Made by a program: the position numbers and the translations under genes
The notes under the pieces: model-generated
Databases searched by the model: none
Told to the model about the DNA's origin: nothing
The model's input: the letters and a program-made list of their open reading frames with translations, nothing else
In this document: positions 7,462-14,212 of the stretch, piece by piece
How the letters are laid out: each line of letters opens with the position of its first letter
How positions within the stretch are numbered: position 1 is the stretch's first letter
NCBI GenBank assembly: GCA_963736685.1
Contig: CAVTPZ010000035.1
Location: 1 to 14,463, forward strand
DNA: 14,463 nucleotides
Source: DASUPK01 sp963736685
Lineage (GTDB): Bacteria > Actinomycetota > Thermoleophilia > Solirubrobacterales > 70-9
Direction of reading: 5' to 3'

Positions 7462-7483
7462 TTACTTACATGGGAGGTTTCAG

Positions 7484-7915
7484 ATGAGGAGAAGACCTGG
7501 CTGGATACAGACGGGAATCGCGCTTGGGGTGATAGGGGCGCTGCTCGTGGTCTCGCCGGCCCTAGGGGGCCCCTCGTTGCAGAGCCTGGTGAAGAAGGAG
7601 GTCGCAAAGCAGTTCGCGGCGGCCCAGGTCTCGAAGAAGAAGAAGAAGGCCCAGCTCAAGACCACCGTGGTTCAGCGCACCGCTAACACCGGTCCCATCG
7701 GCAGCGGGGCTGCCGGTGGCGCGCTCGCCAGCTGCGTCGGAAGCGAGAAGGCGGTCGGCGGCGGCTTTTCGGCGGATTCCGGCTTCGGCAGAATCGATGG
7801 CAGCCGGCCGGAGCTGAATGGCGCAGGCGTACCGACTGGATGGCACGTCTTCGTCGGCAACGACTCTCCCTCGACGGCCCAGTTCACCGTCTACGTGCTC
7901 TGTGAGTCCCCCTAG
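7484..7915 (+). CDS. Small secreted protein of unknown function
   Basis: The 143-aa product has a basic N-terminus (MRRRPG), a hydrophobic segment at about residues 9-28 ending SPALGG, and then a Lys-rich stretch (KKEVAKQF and SKKKKK, residues 37-55). The rest is a Gly/Ser-rich compact domain with two Cys, Cys84 in ASCVGSEKAVGGGF and Cys140 in TVYVLCESP, which probably form a disulfide outside the cell. The ATG has GGGAGG at 7472-7477, six bases upstream. I recall similar small secreted proteins with a GGGF core and a C-terminal YxLC motif in soil actinobacteria, but no function is known to me. The lysine run may contact the membrane or nucleic acid, or be a linker. It follows a structured leader and is probably transcribed apart from the fab operon. 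Confidence 0.8.
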   Translation: MRRRPGWIQTGIALGVIGALLVVSPALGGPSLQSLVKKEVAKQFAAAQVSKKKKKAQLKTTVVQRTANTGPIGSGAAGGALASCVGSEKAVGGGFSADSGFGRIDGSRPELNGAGVPTGWHVFVGNDSPSTAQFTVYVLCESP

Positions 7916-7943
7916 GTAGATCGGAGCGACGAGCCTCGCAGGA

Positions 7944-7978
7944 ACGCCCCGCCGCGCCGGCTCGGCACGGCGGGGCGT
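7944..7978. terminator. Bidirectional hairpin terminator between convergent genes
   Basis: ACGCCCCGCCG (7944-7954) pairs perfectly with CGGCGGGGCGT (7968-7978). Inside, GCCG (7956-7959) pairs with CGGC (7963-7966) after one mismatch, giving a stem of about sixteen positions. It lies between the small secreted gene (stop 7915) and the convergent enoyl-CoA hydratase (stop 8027). No T-run follows on either side, as is common for GC-rich actinobacterial terminators. Confidence 0.65.
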
Positions 7979-8026
7979 CCAGGCTCCCGGATCGGCGGGT
8001 CGAAAAGCGCTGCTTGCTCGAAGTAT

Positions 8027-8794
8027 CTAGCGCCCGCGCCAGTTCGGCGCTCGCTTCTCGCTGAACGCCGTCGCGCCCTCGATGGCGTCCTCCGAGGTGA
8101 AGACGGGGGCGACGATCTCGCCCTGCTTCGCCCAAAAGGTCTCGTCGTCCCAGGAGCCCTGCTGGTTGAGGATCGTCTTCGAGGCCGCGGTGGCGAGCGG
8201 GGCGTTCGCGGCGACCTCGGCCGCCAGCTCCAGTGCCACGTCGAGCGCCTTGCCGGGTTCGGCGAGGCGGTTGATCAGCCCGAGCTCCGCGCCGCGCTCG
8301 GCTGTGATCGTCTCCCCGGTGAGCGCCAGTTCCATAGCGATCGAGGCCGGCATGCGACGGGGCAGCTGGCGAAGCGCGCCGGCCGCTGCGACCAGTCCGC
8401 GCTTGGCCTCGGGAATGCCGAGCTTCGCGCCCTCGGCCGCGACGATCAGATCGCAGGCGAGGGCGATCTCGAGCCCGCCCGCGACGGCAAAGCCCTCGAT
8501 TGCGGCGATCAGAGGCTTGGCCGCCGGCTTCTGCACGATGCCGGCGAAGCCGCGCTCCTTGGCCCAGGGGCGCTCCCCGGTGGCGAACGCCTTCAGGTCC
8601 ATCCCCGAGCTGAAGCCCTTGCCCTCGCCGGCGATCACTCCGACGCTGAGCTCACCGGCCGCGTCGAGCTCGTCGAGGGCGGCGGCCATCGCCTCGGCCA
8701 TCGCCAGGTTGACCGCGTTGCGGGCCTCCGGGCGGTTCAGGGTGATCAGCAGGACGCGGTCTCGACGCTCGGTGAGGAGTGGCTGCTCGTTCAT
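8027..8794 (-). CDS. Enoyl-CoA hydratase/isomerase (crotonase family)
   Basis: The 255-aa crotonase-fold protein would hydrate trans-2-enoyl-CoA in fatty acid beta-oxidation or handle a related acyl-CoA. LNRPEARNAVN (19-29), FSSGMDLKAF (61-70, first oxyanion segment), and IEGFAVAGGLEIALACD (99-115) are family signatures. Both catalytic glutamates of true hydratases are present with the correct 20-residue spacing, Glu109 in GGLEIAL and Glu129 in GIPEAK, so hydratase activity is likely. The C-terminal FSEKRAPNW matches the usual FxEKRxPxF ending. Length is typical. It is transcribed alone, away from the tRNA gene; upstream of its ATG is GTAAGG, a weak ribosome site. The exact acyl substrate cannot be read; degradation of the products of the neighbouring synthesis operon is possible but unproven. 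Confidence 0.9.
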   Translation of the reverse strand: MNEQPLLTERRDRVLLITLNRPEARNAVNLAMAEAMAAALDELDAAGELSVGVIAGEGKGFSSGMDLKAFATGERPWAKERGFAGIVQKPAAKPLIAAIEGFAVAGGLEIALACDLIVAAEGAKLGIPEAKRGLVAAAGALRQLPRRMPASIAMELALTGETITAERGAELGLINRLAEPGKALDVALELAAEVAANAPLATAASKTILNQQGSWDDETFWAKQGEIVAPVFTSEDAIEGATAFSEKRAPNWRGR

Positions 8795-8806
8795 GGGCCG
8801 GGACCT

Positions 8807-8812
8807 TACAAT
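8807..8812 (+). promoter_or_regulatory. Possible -10 box of the tRNA-Thr gene
   Basis: TACAAT lies 17 bases before the mature tRNA 5' end and in the 35-base gap between the divergent hydratase gene and the tRNA. No clear -35 box is visible upstream, where the hydratase coding sequence begins. Confidence 0.4.
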
Positions 8813-8829
8813 CGCCGGTCAGCAAGAGC

Positions 8830-8902
8830 GCCCAGGTAGCTCAGTTGGTAGAGCACATCTCTCGTAAAGATGAGGTCGCCGGTTCGAGCCCGGCCCTGGG
8901 CT
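8830..8902 (+). tRNA. tRNA-Thr (anticodon CGT)
   Basis: A full cloverleaf folds by hand. The acceptor stem is GCCCAGG (8830-8836) with CCTGGGC (8895-8901). The D arm is GCTC/GAGC (8839-8842, 8851-8854). The anticodon stem is CATCT/AGATG (8856-8860, 8868-8872) with loop CTCGTAA and anticodon CGT at 8863-8865, reading ACG (Thr). The T arm is GCCGG/CCGGC with loop TTCGAGC. All stems pair without mismatch. The discriminator is T and CCA is not encoded. The stop codon of the HNH gene on the other strand begins one base after the tRNA end. Confidence 0.97.
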
Positions 8903-8903
8903 T

Positions 8904-9323
8904 CTAGGCAGCCTTCTTCCGGCCGAAGGTGCGCTCGCGGTGACAGTTGGCGCAGACCAGCTCGCAGTTTTCCAACTCGGCCAAGATTCGCGCCTTGGAG
9001 AAGACCGCCCGACGCGTGTCAGCCAGGACGAGAGTTTTCACCGTCTCGGGCAGGTGATCCCATTCCATCACGTACGGCGGATACGTCCGCCCGCAGTCAG
9101 TGCAGGGCTTCCCTTCCTTCAGTGAGTCGAGCCACGCTATGTACTCTCGTCGGTCGGCCTTCACCTTGGCCTGCCGTCGAGCTTTGTTCTTCCGGTACCA
9201 AGCCGCGTCATATTCCCGCTGGCAGGTGCGGCAGTAGGACTGGTAGCCCCCGCCGCAGCGCGCGAATTGTGCGACCGGCAATATCGCCTTGCAGCGGCCG
9301 CAATGACGGTGCCCCCGCTTCAT
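8904..9323 (-). CDS. HNH endonuclease-like protein with zinc-binding N-terminus
   Basis: The 139-aa basic protein has two parts. Residues 8-34 hold two Cys pairs (Cys8/Cys11, Cys31/Cys34), a small zinc ribbon. Residues 74-128 hold an HNH-type nuclease core: CTDC (74-77), MEWDHLP with Asp89-His90, then ELENCELVCANCHRE with Asn119 and His128, where Cys74/77 and Cys124/127 would bind structural zinc. Such proteins nick or cut DNA and are common as stand-alone genes in phages and as homing or defence-type nucleases. The ATG at 9323 is chosen over 9329 because AGGAGG (9331-9336) lies seven bases from it but only one from the other. Codon use is less GC-biased than its neighbours (ATA, TTG, AAA, TAT and GAA all occur). 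It ends one base from the tRNA-Thr 3' end, which suggests a transferred gene. No integrase or att repeat is seen. Confidence 0.85.
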   Translation of the reverse strand: MKRGHRHCGRCKAILPVAQFARCGGGYQSYCRTCQREYDAAWYRKNKARRQAKVKADRREYIAWLDSLKEGKPCTDCGRTYPPYVMEWDHLPETVKTLVLADTRRAVFSKARILAELENCELVCANCHRERTFGRKKAA

Positions 9324-9330
9324 GCTCATG

Positions 9331-9336
9331 CCTCCT
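9331..9336 (-). promoter_or_regulatory. Ribosome binding site deciding the HNH gene start
   Basis: The minus strand reads AGGAGG here. It is seven bases from the ATG at 9323 and one base from the in-frame ATG at 9329, so the downstream ATG is the probable start. Confidence 0.65.
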
Positions 9337-9383
9337 ATGAGGCTAGGAAGCGAGGTGGACGCCCCCTGTCCCTGACGCGGCGC

Positions 9384-9391
9384 TATAGGGT
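9384..9391 (+). promoter_or_regulatory. Possible -10-like element TATAGGGT
   Basis: The octamer TATAGGGT lies 21 bases before the GTG of the 817-aa secreted protein gene, in the divergent gap from the HNH gene. With a start point near 9396, the leader would hold just the AGAGGAGAG ribosome site. It resembles TATAGGAT at 7378-7385. No -35 box is apparent. Confidence 0.35.
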
Positions 9392-9412
9392 CCCCCCAGA
9401 GGAGAGTTGTAG

Positions 9413-11866
9413 GTGAGAGGGAGCTCGAAACTGGCAGCGGTGATGATCGCGGCGTTCTGCTGCGGGGCAGCGATGTTCGCCTTGCCGGCGAGCGCCGGTG
9501 CCAGCAAGAAGGCGAAGGGCGTCACCGTTCTCGGCACGAGCCAGACGAAGTTGCTGAAGCACGGCCTGCGCGTCCGGCTCCCTCGGAAGCACTCGGCGGG
9601 GCTGAAGGTGCGGGCGACTTCGACGACATTCGACGATCCCGCTCCAGCTCCGTTGACGAAGGTCGGCCACGCCCGCAAGGGCAAGCGCACCGTCAACCTG
9701 AAGCTGACGGCGGCCGGCAGGGCCGAGGTGACGAGCTGTGAGGCGAGGGCGATCCAGGTCCGAGCGGGAAAGAGAACCGCCACCGCGGGCCTGACCCGGA
9801 ACAGTGCGGCGTGCAGCCCGAAACCGATCGACCTGAGCCGCGCGAGCGACTGCGACTTCATCGGCCAGCAGCAGGGCTCGCTCTGCCTGCTGCCCTTCCC
9901 CGACGACTACTACACCGCGGCCGATCAATCGACCGCCACCGGCCGGCGAATCGATCTCCACGCGGGCGGAATGCCCAGGAATGCGTCGAGCGTTCCGATC
10001 AACCCCTCGCCGTACAGCCTGAACGACGGCTTCAGCCCGGGAGTGGGGATGGTCGTCCGGGTTCCCGGCCTGGACAACCCGGCGGCGGCGCAGCAGACCA
10101 ACGCGGTGCCGATCAACCACCTGGGCCGCTTCTCCGAGCCCGATCAGCCCATCGTCGTGATCGACGCGACCACGGGCCAACGCTGGCCGATCTGGGTGGA
10201 GATCGACTCGAACGGCGGCAGTCCCGACAGCACCGCGCTCGAGATCCATCCGGCGGTCAATTTCGCCTCGGGACATCGCTACGTGGTTGCGATGCGAAAC
10301 CTGAAGAACTCCGCCGGCCAGACGATCCCGGCCCCGGAGGGCTTCCGCTACTACCGCGACCAGCTCCCCTCCGACCAGGGTCCGATCAACGCCCAGCGGC
10401 CGCGCTTCGAGTCGATCTTCAACACCCTCCGGGGCGCGGGCATCAGGCGCTCGAACCTCTACCTGGCCTGGGACTTCACGGTCGCGACGGACGAGAACAT
10501 CGCCGCGCGTGAGCTGCACATCCGCGACGACGCCCTCGCCTCGCTGGGCGACACCAGCCCGGGGAACGGCGTGATGGACGGCAGCGCGCCGTCCTTCCAG
10601 GTGACGCAGGTGGACAACTTCACGCCGGTGCAGGATCCGGAGATCGCCCGCCGCGTCCGCGGCACCTTCACGGTTCCCTGTTACCTGCAGCCGACCTGCG
10701 CGCCCGGCGGAAGCTTCCAGTTGGGGCCGAACGGGCTGCCCAGCCGAAACACGGGCAACGACTGGACGGCGAACTTCGACTGCATCATTCCCCGCACCGC
10801 AGTCGACGGCACGCCCGCGTCGGCGCGTCCCGCAATCTACGGGCACGGCCTCTTCGGCAGCGCCTCCGAGGTCTTCAACGCCGACATCCAGCAGGAGCTC
10901 GCGAATACCTATGGATTCGTCCTCTGCGCGACGGACGAGATCGGGATGGCGAACGGCGACCTCGTCAACACGGCGGGCATCCTCTCCGAGCTCTCCAAGT
11001 TCCCGCAGCTCGCCGACCGGCTTCAGCAGGGCCTCCTTGACGAGATCTTCCTCGGGCGCCTGATGGGCATGACGAGCGGCTTCAGCAGCGACGTCGCATT
11101 CCATGCCGACGGGACCACCCTGGGCAGCAACCCCGTGATCGACACGTCCAACCTCTACTACCAGGGCTCGAGCCAGGGAGGGATCATGGGCGGCGCCCTC
11201 ACCGCCGTGGACTCCGACTTCACGCGGTCGGTCCTCAACGTCCCGGCGATGAATTACTCGGTGCTGCTGCCCCGCTCGGTCGACTACGACTCGTTCGCCG
11301 GGCTCCTCAACGGCGCCTACACCGACCCGCTGGAGCGGCCGCTGCTGTTCTCGCTGATCCAGATGCTCTGGGACCGCGGCGAGCCCGACGGCTACGCCCA
11401 CCGGATGACGACGAATCCCCTGCCGGGCAACCCGGCGCACACGGTGTTGATGAACATCGCGCTGGGGGACCATCAGGTGACCAACTTCCAGTCGGACGTC
11501 GAGGCCCGGACGATCGGCGCCTCCACCCACACTCCGATCCTCGATCCGGGGCGCTGGCCCGACAACGACATCCTCTGGAACGTCCCGGCGATCTCCACCT
11601 ACCCGTTCAACGGATCGGCGGCGATCTACGGCGACATCGGGCCCGTCCGCGCCAATCCGAGCCCGCCGCCCACCAACATCGGGGTGCCGCCGCCCCCCTT
11701 CACCAACACCCCGAATCGCCTCGGCGAGGACCCACACGGAGCGCCGCGGGGGGCGCCATCGGCCCTGCAGTTGATCTCGGACTTCCTCAAGCCCACGGGA
11801 GCGGTCACGAACGTCTGCGGACCGTCTCCCTGCTACGCGGGCGGCTACACGGGGCCTGGCCCCTAG
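9413..11866 (+). CDS. Large secreted alpha/beta-hydrolase-like protein (putative esterase/lipase)
   Basis: The 817-aa product starts with a signal peptide (hydrophobic residues about 7-25, ending PASAGA). Residues about 35-125 form a beta-rich, Ig-like segment (GLRVRLPRKH, KRTVNLKLTAAGRAEV). A second segment from about 150 opens with LCLLPFPDDYYTAAD and GRRIDL, which I have seen in bacterial secreted lipase-like proteins. The C-terminal half has hydrolase marks: AIYGHGLFGS (475-483) as an oxyanion-type segment, the nucleophile motif GSSQG with Ser587 in YYQGSSQGG, and a possible catalytic His687 in LGDHQV. The acid residue is unclear. The tail (about 745-817) is Pro/Gly-rich with a last Cys pair. 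The GTG has GGAG eight bases upstream. It likely cleaves esters outside the cell; substrate and exact family are not recognised. Confidence 0.78.
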   Translation: MRGSSKLAAVMIAAFCCGAAMFALPASAGASKKAKGVTVLGTSQTKLLKHGLRVRLPRKHSAGLKVRATSTTFDDPAPAPLTKVGHARKGKRTVNLKLTAAGRAEVTSCEARAIQVRAGKRTATAGLTRNSAACSPKPIDLSRASDCDFIGQQQGSLCLLPFPDDYYTAADQSTATGRRIDLHAGGMPRNASSVPINPSPYSLNDGFSPGVGMVVRVPGLDNPAAAQQTNAVPINHLGRFSEPDQPIVVIDATTGQRWPIWVEIDSNGGSPDSTALEIHPAVNFASGHRYVVAMRNLKNSAGQTIPAPEGFRYYRDQLPSDQGPINAQRPRFESIFNTLRGAGIRRSNLYLAWDFTVATDENIAARELHIRDDALASLGDTSPGNGVMDGSAPSFQVTQVDNFTPVQDPEIARRVRGTFTVPCYLQPTCAPGGSFQLGPNGLPSRNTGNDWTANFDCIIPRTAVDGTPASARPAIYGHGLFGSASEVFNADIQQELANTYGFVLCATDEIGMANGDLVNTAGILSELSKFPQLADRLQQGLLDEIFLGRLMGMTSGFSSDVAFHADGTTLGSNPVIDTSNLYYQGSSQGGIMGGALTAVDSDFTRSVLNVPAMNYSVLLPRSVDYDSFAGLLNGAYTDPLERPLLFSLIQMLWDRGEPDGYAHRMTTNPLPGNPAHTVLMNIALGDHQVTNFQSDVEARTIGASTHTPILDPGRWPDNDILWNVPAISTYPFNGSAAIYGDIGPVRANPSPPPTNIGVPPPPFTNTPNRLGEDPHGAPRGAPSALQLISDFLKPTGAVTNVCGPSPCYAGGYTGPGP

Positions 11867-11882
11867 TCCGCACGGCTAGGGG
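11860..11882. terminator. Inverted repeat containing both convergent stop codons
   Basis: CCCCTAG (11860-11866) and CTAGGGG (11876-11882) are perfect seven-base arms around a nine-base loop; CC/GG inside can extend the stem past a bulged T. The TAG of the left arm is the stop of the + strand hydrolase gene. The right arm contains the TAG of the - strand protease gene. The element can serve as a shared terminator, although no T-run follows. Confidence 0.5.
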
Positions 11883-12712
11883 GATGCGATCGCCCGCTCG
11901 ATGAACCCCAGCCGGTCGGCCACCCTCGCGTAGATGCTGGCACCGCCCAGGCCACACGGGAAGACGCCCGCGCTGACGGCGCCGATCAGGCGAGGGCCGT
12001 CGGGCGTGTCGGCGACCAGCGGCCCTCCGCTGTCGCCCTCACAAGAGGTGGTGCGGTACGGGAGACGGCTGTGGATCCGGTGGATGCGCTTGCCGAGGGC
12101 GCAGATCATCGAGGCCTGCTGAAAGCCGAGCGACTTGCCGTACTCGCGATCGCACTTCCGGGCCGGGTATATCCGCTCCTTGGTCGTCTTCAGCCGGCGG
12201 GCGACGTTCAGGCCCCAGGCACTGCGGGTGCCCCAGCCGCCCGAGCGGACCATTTTCCCCGGCTTGGTCGCCGCCTTGGATTCCATCCGCGTGGCGAGGG
12301 CGATGGGCTGGGCGGCGGGGGAGCTTGCCAGCGTCAGCACGGAGAAGTCGTGGGAATCCTTCCGCCCGTTGTAGGCCGGGTCGATGGCGACGGCGGTCAC
12401 CTTGATCCGCGGCCGGCGCCGCCGGGGCGTGATCCAGGGGCTGCCTGCCAGCACCGAGAGCTGCCTGCGCTTGCCCACCTTCACGCAGTGGGCGGCTGTC
12501 AGCACCTTGGTCGGGGCGATCAGCGAGCCGCTGCAGATGAAGCGTCGCTTCTGGGTGAGTGCGACAGCGAACTGCCAGCCGACCGGATTGGCCTTGCCGC
12601 CCCCGACGATGCGCGGCGAGGAGCCCGCGGCCGCTCCGCTCCCGGGAGCGATTGCGAGCAACAGGACACACAGTCCCAGGGCGGCGCCCCCCAAGCGCCG
12701 GTGCGGGGTCAT
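11876..12712 (-). CDS. Secreted trypsin-fold serine protease (family S1)
   Basis: The 278-aa product has a signal peptide (hydrophobic residues about 8-29), a short propeptide and the activation site RIVGG at 34-38, where cleavage would free Ile35. The catalytic triad is complete: His75 in LTAAHC, Asp122 in SHDFSVLTL and Ser228 in CEGDSGGPL. Cys60/Cys76, Cys187/Cys204 and Cys224/Cys253 match the three conserved disulfides of chymotrypsin-like enzymes. The residue six before the catalytic Ser, which sets P1 preference and is Asp in trypsin, is Thr222, so cleavage after Arg/Lys is not expected. A basic insertion (KRIHRIHSRLPYR, 208-220) precedes the active-site Ser. It would act outside the cell. 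Six bases separate its start from the upstream 289-aa gene, so the two are probably co-transcribed. Fold is certain; substrate unknown. Confidence 0.92.
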   Translation of the reverse strand: MTPHRRLGGAALGLCVLLLAIAPGSGAAAGSSPRIVGGGKANPVGWQFAVALTQKRRFICSGSLIAPTKVLTAAHCVKVGKRRQLSVLAGSPWITPRRRRPRIKVTAVAIDPAYNGRKDSHDFSVLTLASSPAAQPIALATRMESKAATKPGKMVRSGGWGTRSAWGLNVARRLKTTKERIYPARKCDREYGKSLGFQQASMICALGKRIHRIHSRLPYRTTSCEGDSGGPLVADTPDGPRLIGAVSAGVFPCGLGGASIYARVADRLGFIERAIASP

Positions 12713-12718
12713 TCCCCG

Positions 12719-13588
12719 CTATTCCCCCTGCAGCGCCCGGTAGCGCTCTGTCATGAAGTCGAGGGCCGCTCGCCGATGGTCGTCGGCGGAGATCAGCTTC
12801 GAGTAGGTGAGCTCCGCGCCCTTGAAGCCGGTCGCGTTCCAGAGGTCCCCCGAGACGTCGGCGCTCCAGGGCCCGACGTAGAGGTATGGCTCCTCATGGT
12901 CGTCGTCGCCGGGAGAGGCGCCGAAGTTCGCACGCTTTCCGGCGGACTCCGAGCCGAGCTCGAGCGCGATGTCGAAGTGCTCGGGCCAGAGCTCGACCCG
13001 GGAGGGATCGCCATCCGGCTCATTGGCGCGCAGCTGCTCGAGCACCGAGCAGCCCAGCCCGTAGAAGTCACCGAGCGCCGTCGCTGCTGCAATGTCGACG
13101 CCGGGGAGGGGCTCGCGAGTCTCTGAGTCTCCGCGCTGGCGAACGAGCTCACCGTGCTCGACTCGAACCTGGCAGTCCGCGCCGTCCTGCTCGAAGAACG
13201 GTGTGCCGAAGCCGCCCCGCGTGTAGCGCAGGGCGATCTCGTTGGCCGGCATGCGGGCGGGCGCAACCACCGCCTCCGCCACCTTGTGGAGGGCGACGCG
13301 CGTCTCGCCGAAGGAGGGTGGCAGCGGCTCGAGCCGCTTCCAGGCGCCGAGCCAGCGGTCGGCGCACCAGGGCGCCAGGTCAGGATCCTCGCTTGCGATG
13401 TCGTCCCAGGTGAGATCGCCGCGGTTGTGGATCGGGGAGACGAGCTCGCGCCCCTCCGGCACCTCGCCCGGCTCGATCGGGTCGTCGGCGAACGGAGGTT
13501 CCGACACGGCCGGCGGCGAGGGCTCCAGCACCCTCGCCTCGTAGTCGCCGCCGAGCCTGTCCTCGGCCTCTGCTCTCGGATTCGCCAT
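12719..13588 (-). CDS. Uncharacterised 289-aa protein
   Basis: I do not recognise a named domain, though the sequence looks like a conserved actinobacterial cytosolic protein. There is no signal peptide or membrane segment. The N-terminal 45 residues are acidic and Pro-rich and look disordered. The middle has RVALHKVAEAV (96-106) and a run ALRYTRGGFGTPFF; the C-terminal half has VELWPEHFDIALELG, the acidic DDDHEEPYLYVGPW and a final helix (ALDFMTERYRALQ). The conserved-looking His, Trp and acidic residues could form a binding site, but no catalytic motif is clear. It ends six bases before the protease start and shares its strand, so the two are probably one transcript; a regulatory or substrate link is only a guess. 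The + strand lipoprotein gene diverges from it across an 84-base gap. The upstream ribosome site is weak, so the start is moderately sure. Confidence 0.75.
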   Translation of the reverse strand: MANPRAEAEDRLGGDYEARVLEPSPPAVSEPPFADDPIEPGEVPEGRELVSPIHNRGDLTWDDIASEDPDLAPWCADRWLGAWKRLEPLPPSFGETRVALHKVAEAVVAPARMPANEIALRYTRGGFGTPFFEQDGADCQVRVEHGELVRQRGDSETREPLPGVDIAAATALGDFYGLGCSVLEQLRANEPDGDPSRVELWPEHFDIALELGSESAGKRANFGASPGDDDHEEPYLYVGPWSADVSGDLWNATGFKGAELTYSKLISADDHRRAALDFMTERYRALQGE

Positions 13589-13672
13589 CGGCGGAGAACC
13601 CTAGTCCGCCGCGCCGTCGGTGGGTTACCCGAATCGCGTGTAACGGCTGGTCTCCGGGCGGGACTCCTCGCC

Positions 13673-14179
13673 ATGAGGATCAAGCCTCTTCCCTTCACCC
13701 TGATCCTGATTGGGGTTCTCGCCGGCTGTGGCTCCTCCAGCTCGAGCGCCAAGGACGATCCGGCCGTCCCGGCCGCGGCGAAGGCGGCGGTCACCTCGAC
13801 GGCCACTGCGGCGAGCAGGCGGGGTCCGAAGCTGAAGGTGGTCTCGAGTGACTACGGTCGCATCCTCGCCGACGGCCACGGCCGAGCCCTCTACCTGTTC
13901 ACCGCCGATAGGGGTGAGGGGAGCAACTGTTACGGCGACTGCGCCACGGCCTGGCCGCCGTACCTCGTCAAGTCCAAGCCGGCGGCCATCTCAGGCGCGA
14001 AGCCGGGCAAGGTGGGAACGATTCGACGCAGCGACGGGAGGTTGCAGGCGACCTACGCAGGCCACCCCGTCTACTACTACGTCGGGGACCGCTCGCCTGG
14101 CGAGGTCAACTGTCAGGCCGCTGTGGAGTTCGGCGGCTATTGGTACGTGTTGCGGGCCGACGGGCACGCGGTCCGCTAG
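13673..14179 (+). CDS. Lipoprotein with two YxxxxD repeats (secreted-repeat family)
   Basis: The 168-aa product has a signal segment ending in the lipobox LAGC, with Cys19 as the lipidation site, then a Ser/Ala-rich linker to about residue 50. The folded part carries two copies of the Y-x4-D motif of the lipoprotein-15/secreted-repeat family: YLFTAD (74-79) in GRALYLFTADRG, and YYYVGD (134-139) in HPVYYYVGDRSPGEVNC. The segment SNCYGDCATAWPP (84-96) and Cys147 are also typical and probably make a disulfide. The family is common in outer-envelope lipoproteins, and some members sit with redox or copper proteins, but its biochemical role is not established. The reading frame stays open far upstream; ATG 13673 is chosen because the signal peptide begins there. 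The sequence before it is antisense to the neighbouring gene. Family assignment is good, function unknown. Confidence 0.85.
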   Translation: MRIKPLPFTLILIGVLAGCGSSSSSAKDDPAVPAAAKAAVTSTATAASRRGPKLKVVSSDYGRILADGHGRALYLFTADRGEGSNCYGDCATAWPPYLVKSKPAAISGAKPGKVGTIRRSDGRLQATYAGHPVYYYVGDRSPGEVNCQAAVEFGGYWYVLRADGHAVR

Positions 14180-14212
14180 AGGCTCGTTGCGCCCGGTCTG
14201 GACTCGTGGCCG

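Noticed and set aside
8830..9330. A complete integrative element or prophage at the tRNA-Thr
   Set aside because: Only one HNH-like gene is present; no integrase, direct repeat of the tRNA end or phage structural gene is visible in the window.
9383..11737. A 784-codon open frame on the minus strand opposite the secreted hydrolase gene
   Set aside because: It is an artefact of high GC. The + strand frame has a signal peptide, ribosome site and hydrolase motifs, whereas the opposite frame is Arg/Val/Gly-rich with no recognisable domain.
12071..13126. A 351-codon open frame on the plus strand across the protease and the 289-aa gene
   Set aside because: It spans two genes on the other strand, one with a complete S1 protease triad, and its own translation shows no domain.
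13154..13672. Upstream extension of the lipoprotein frame
   Set aside because: It is antisense to the 289-aa gene, and the signal peptide with lipobox begins at ATG 13673.
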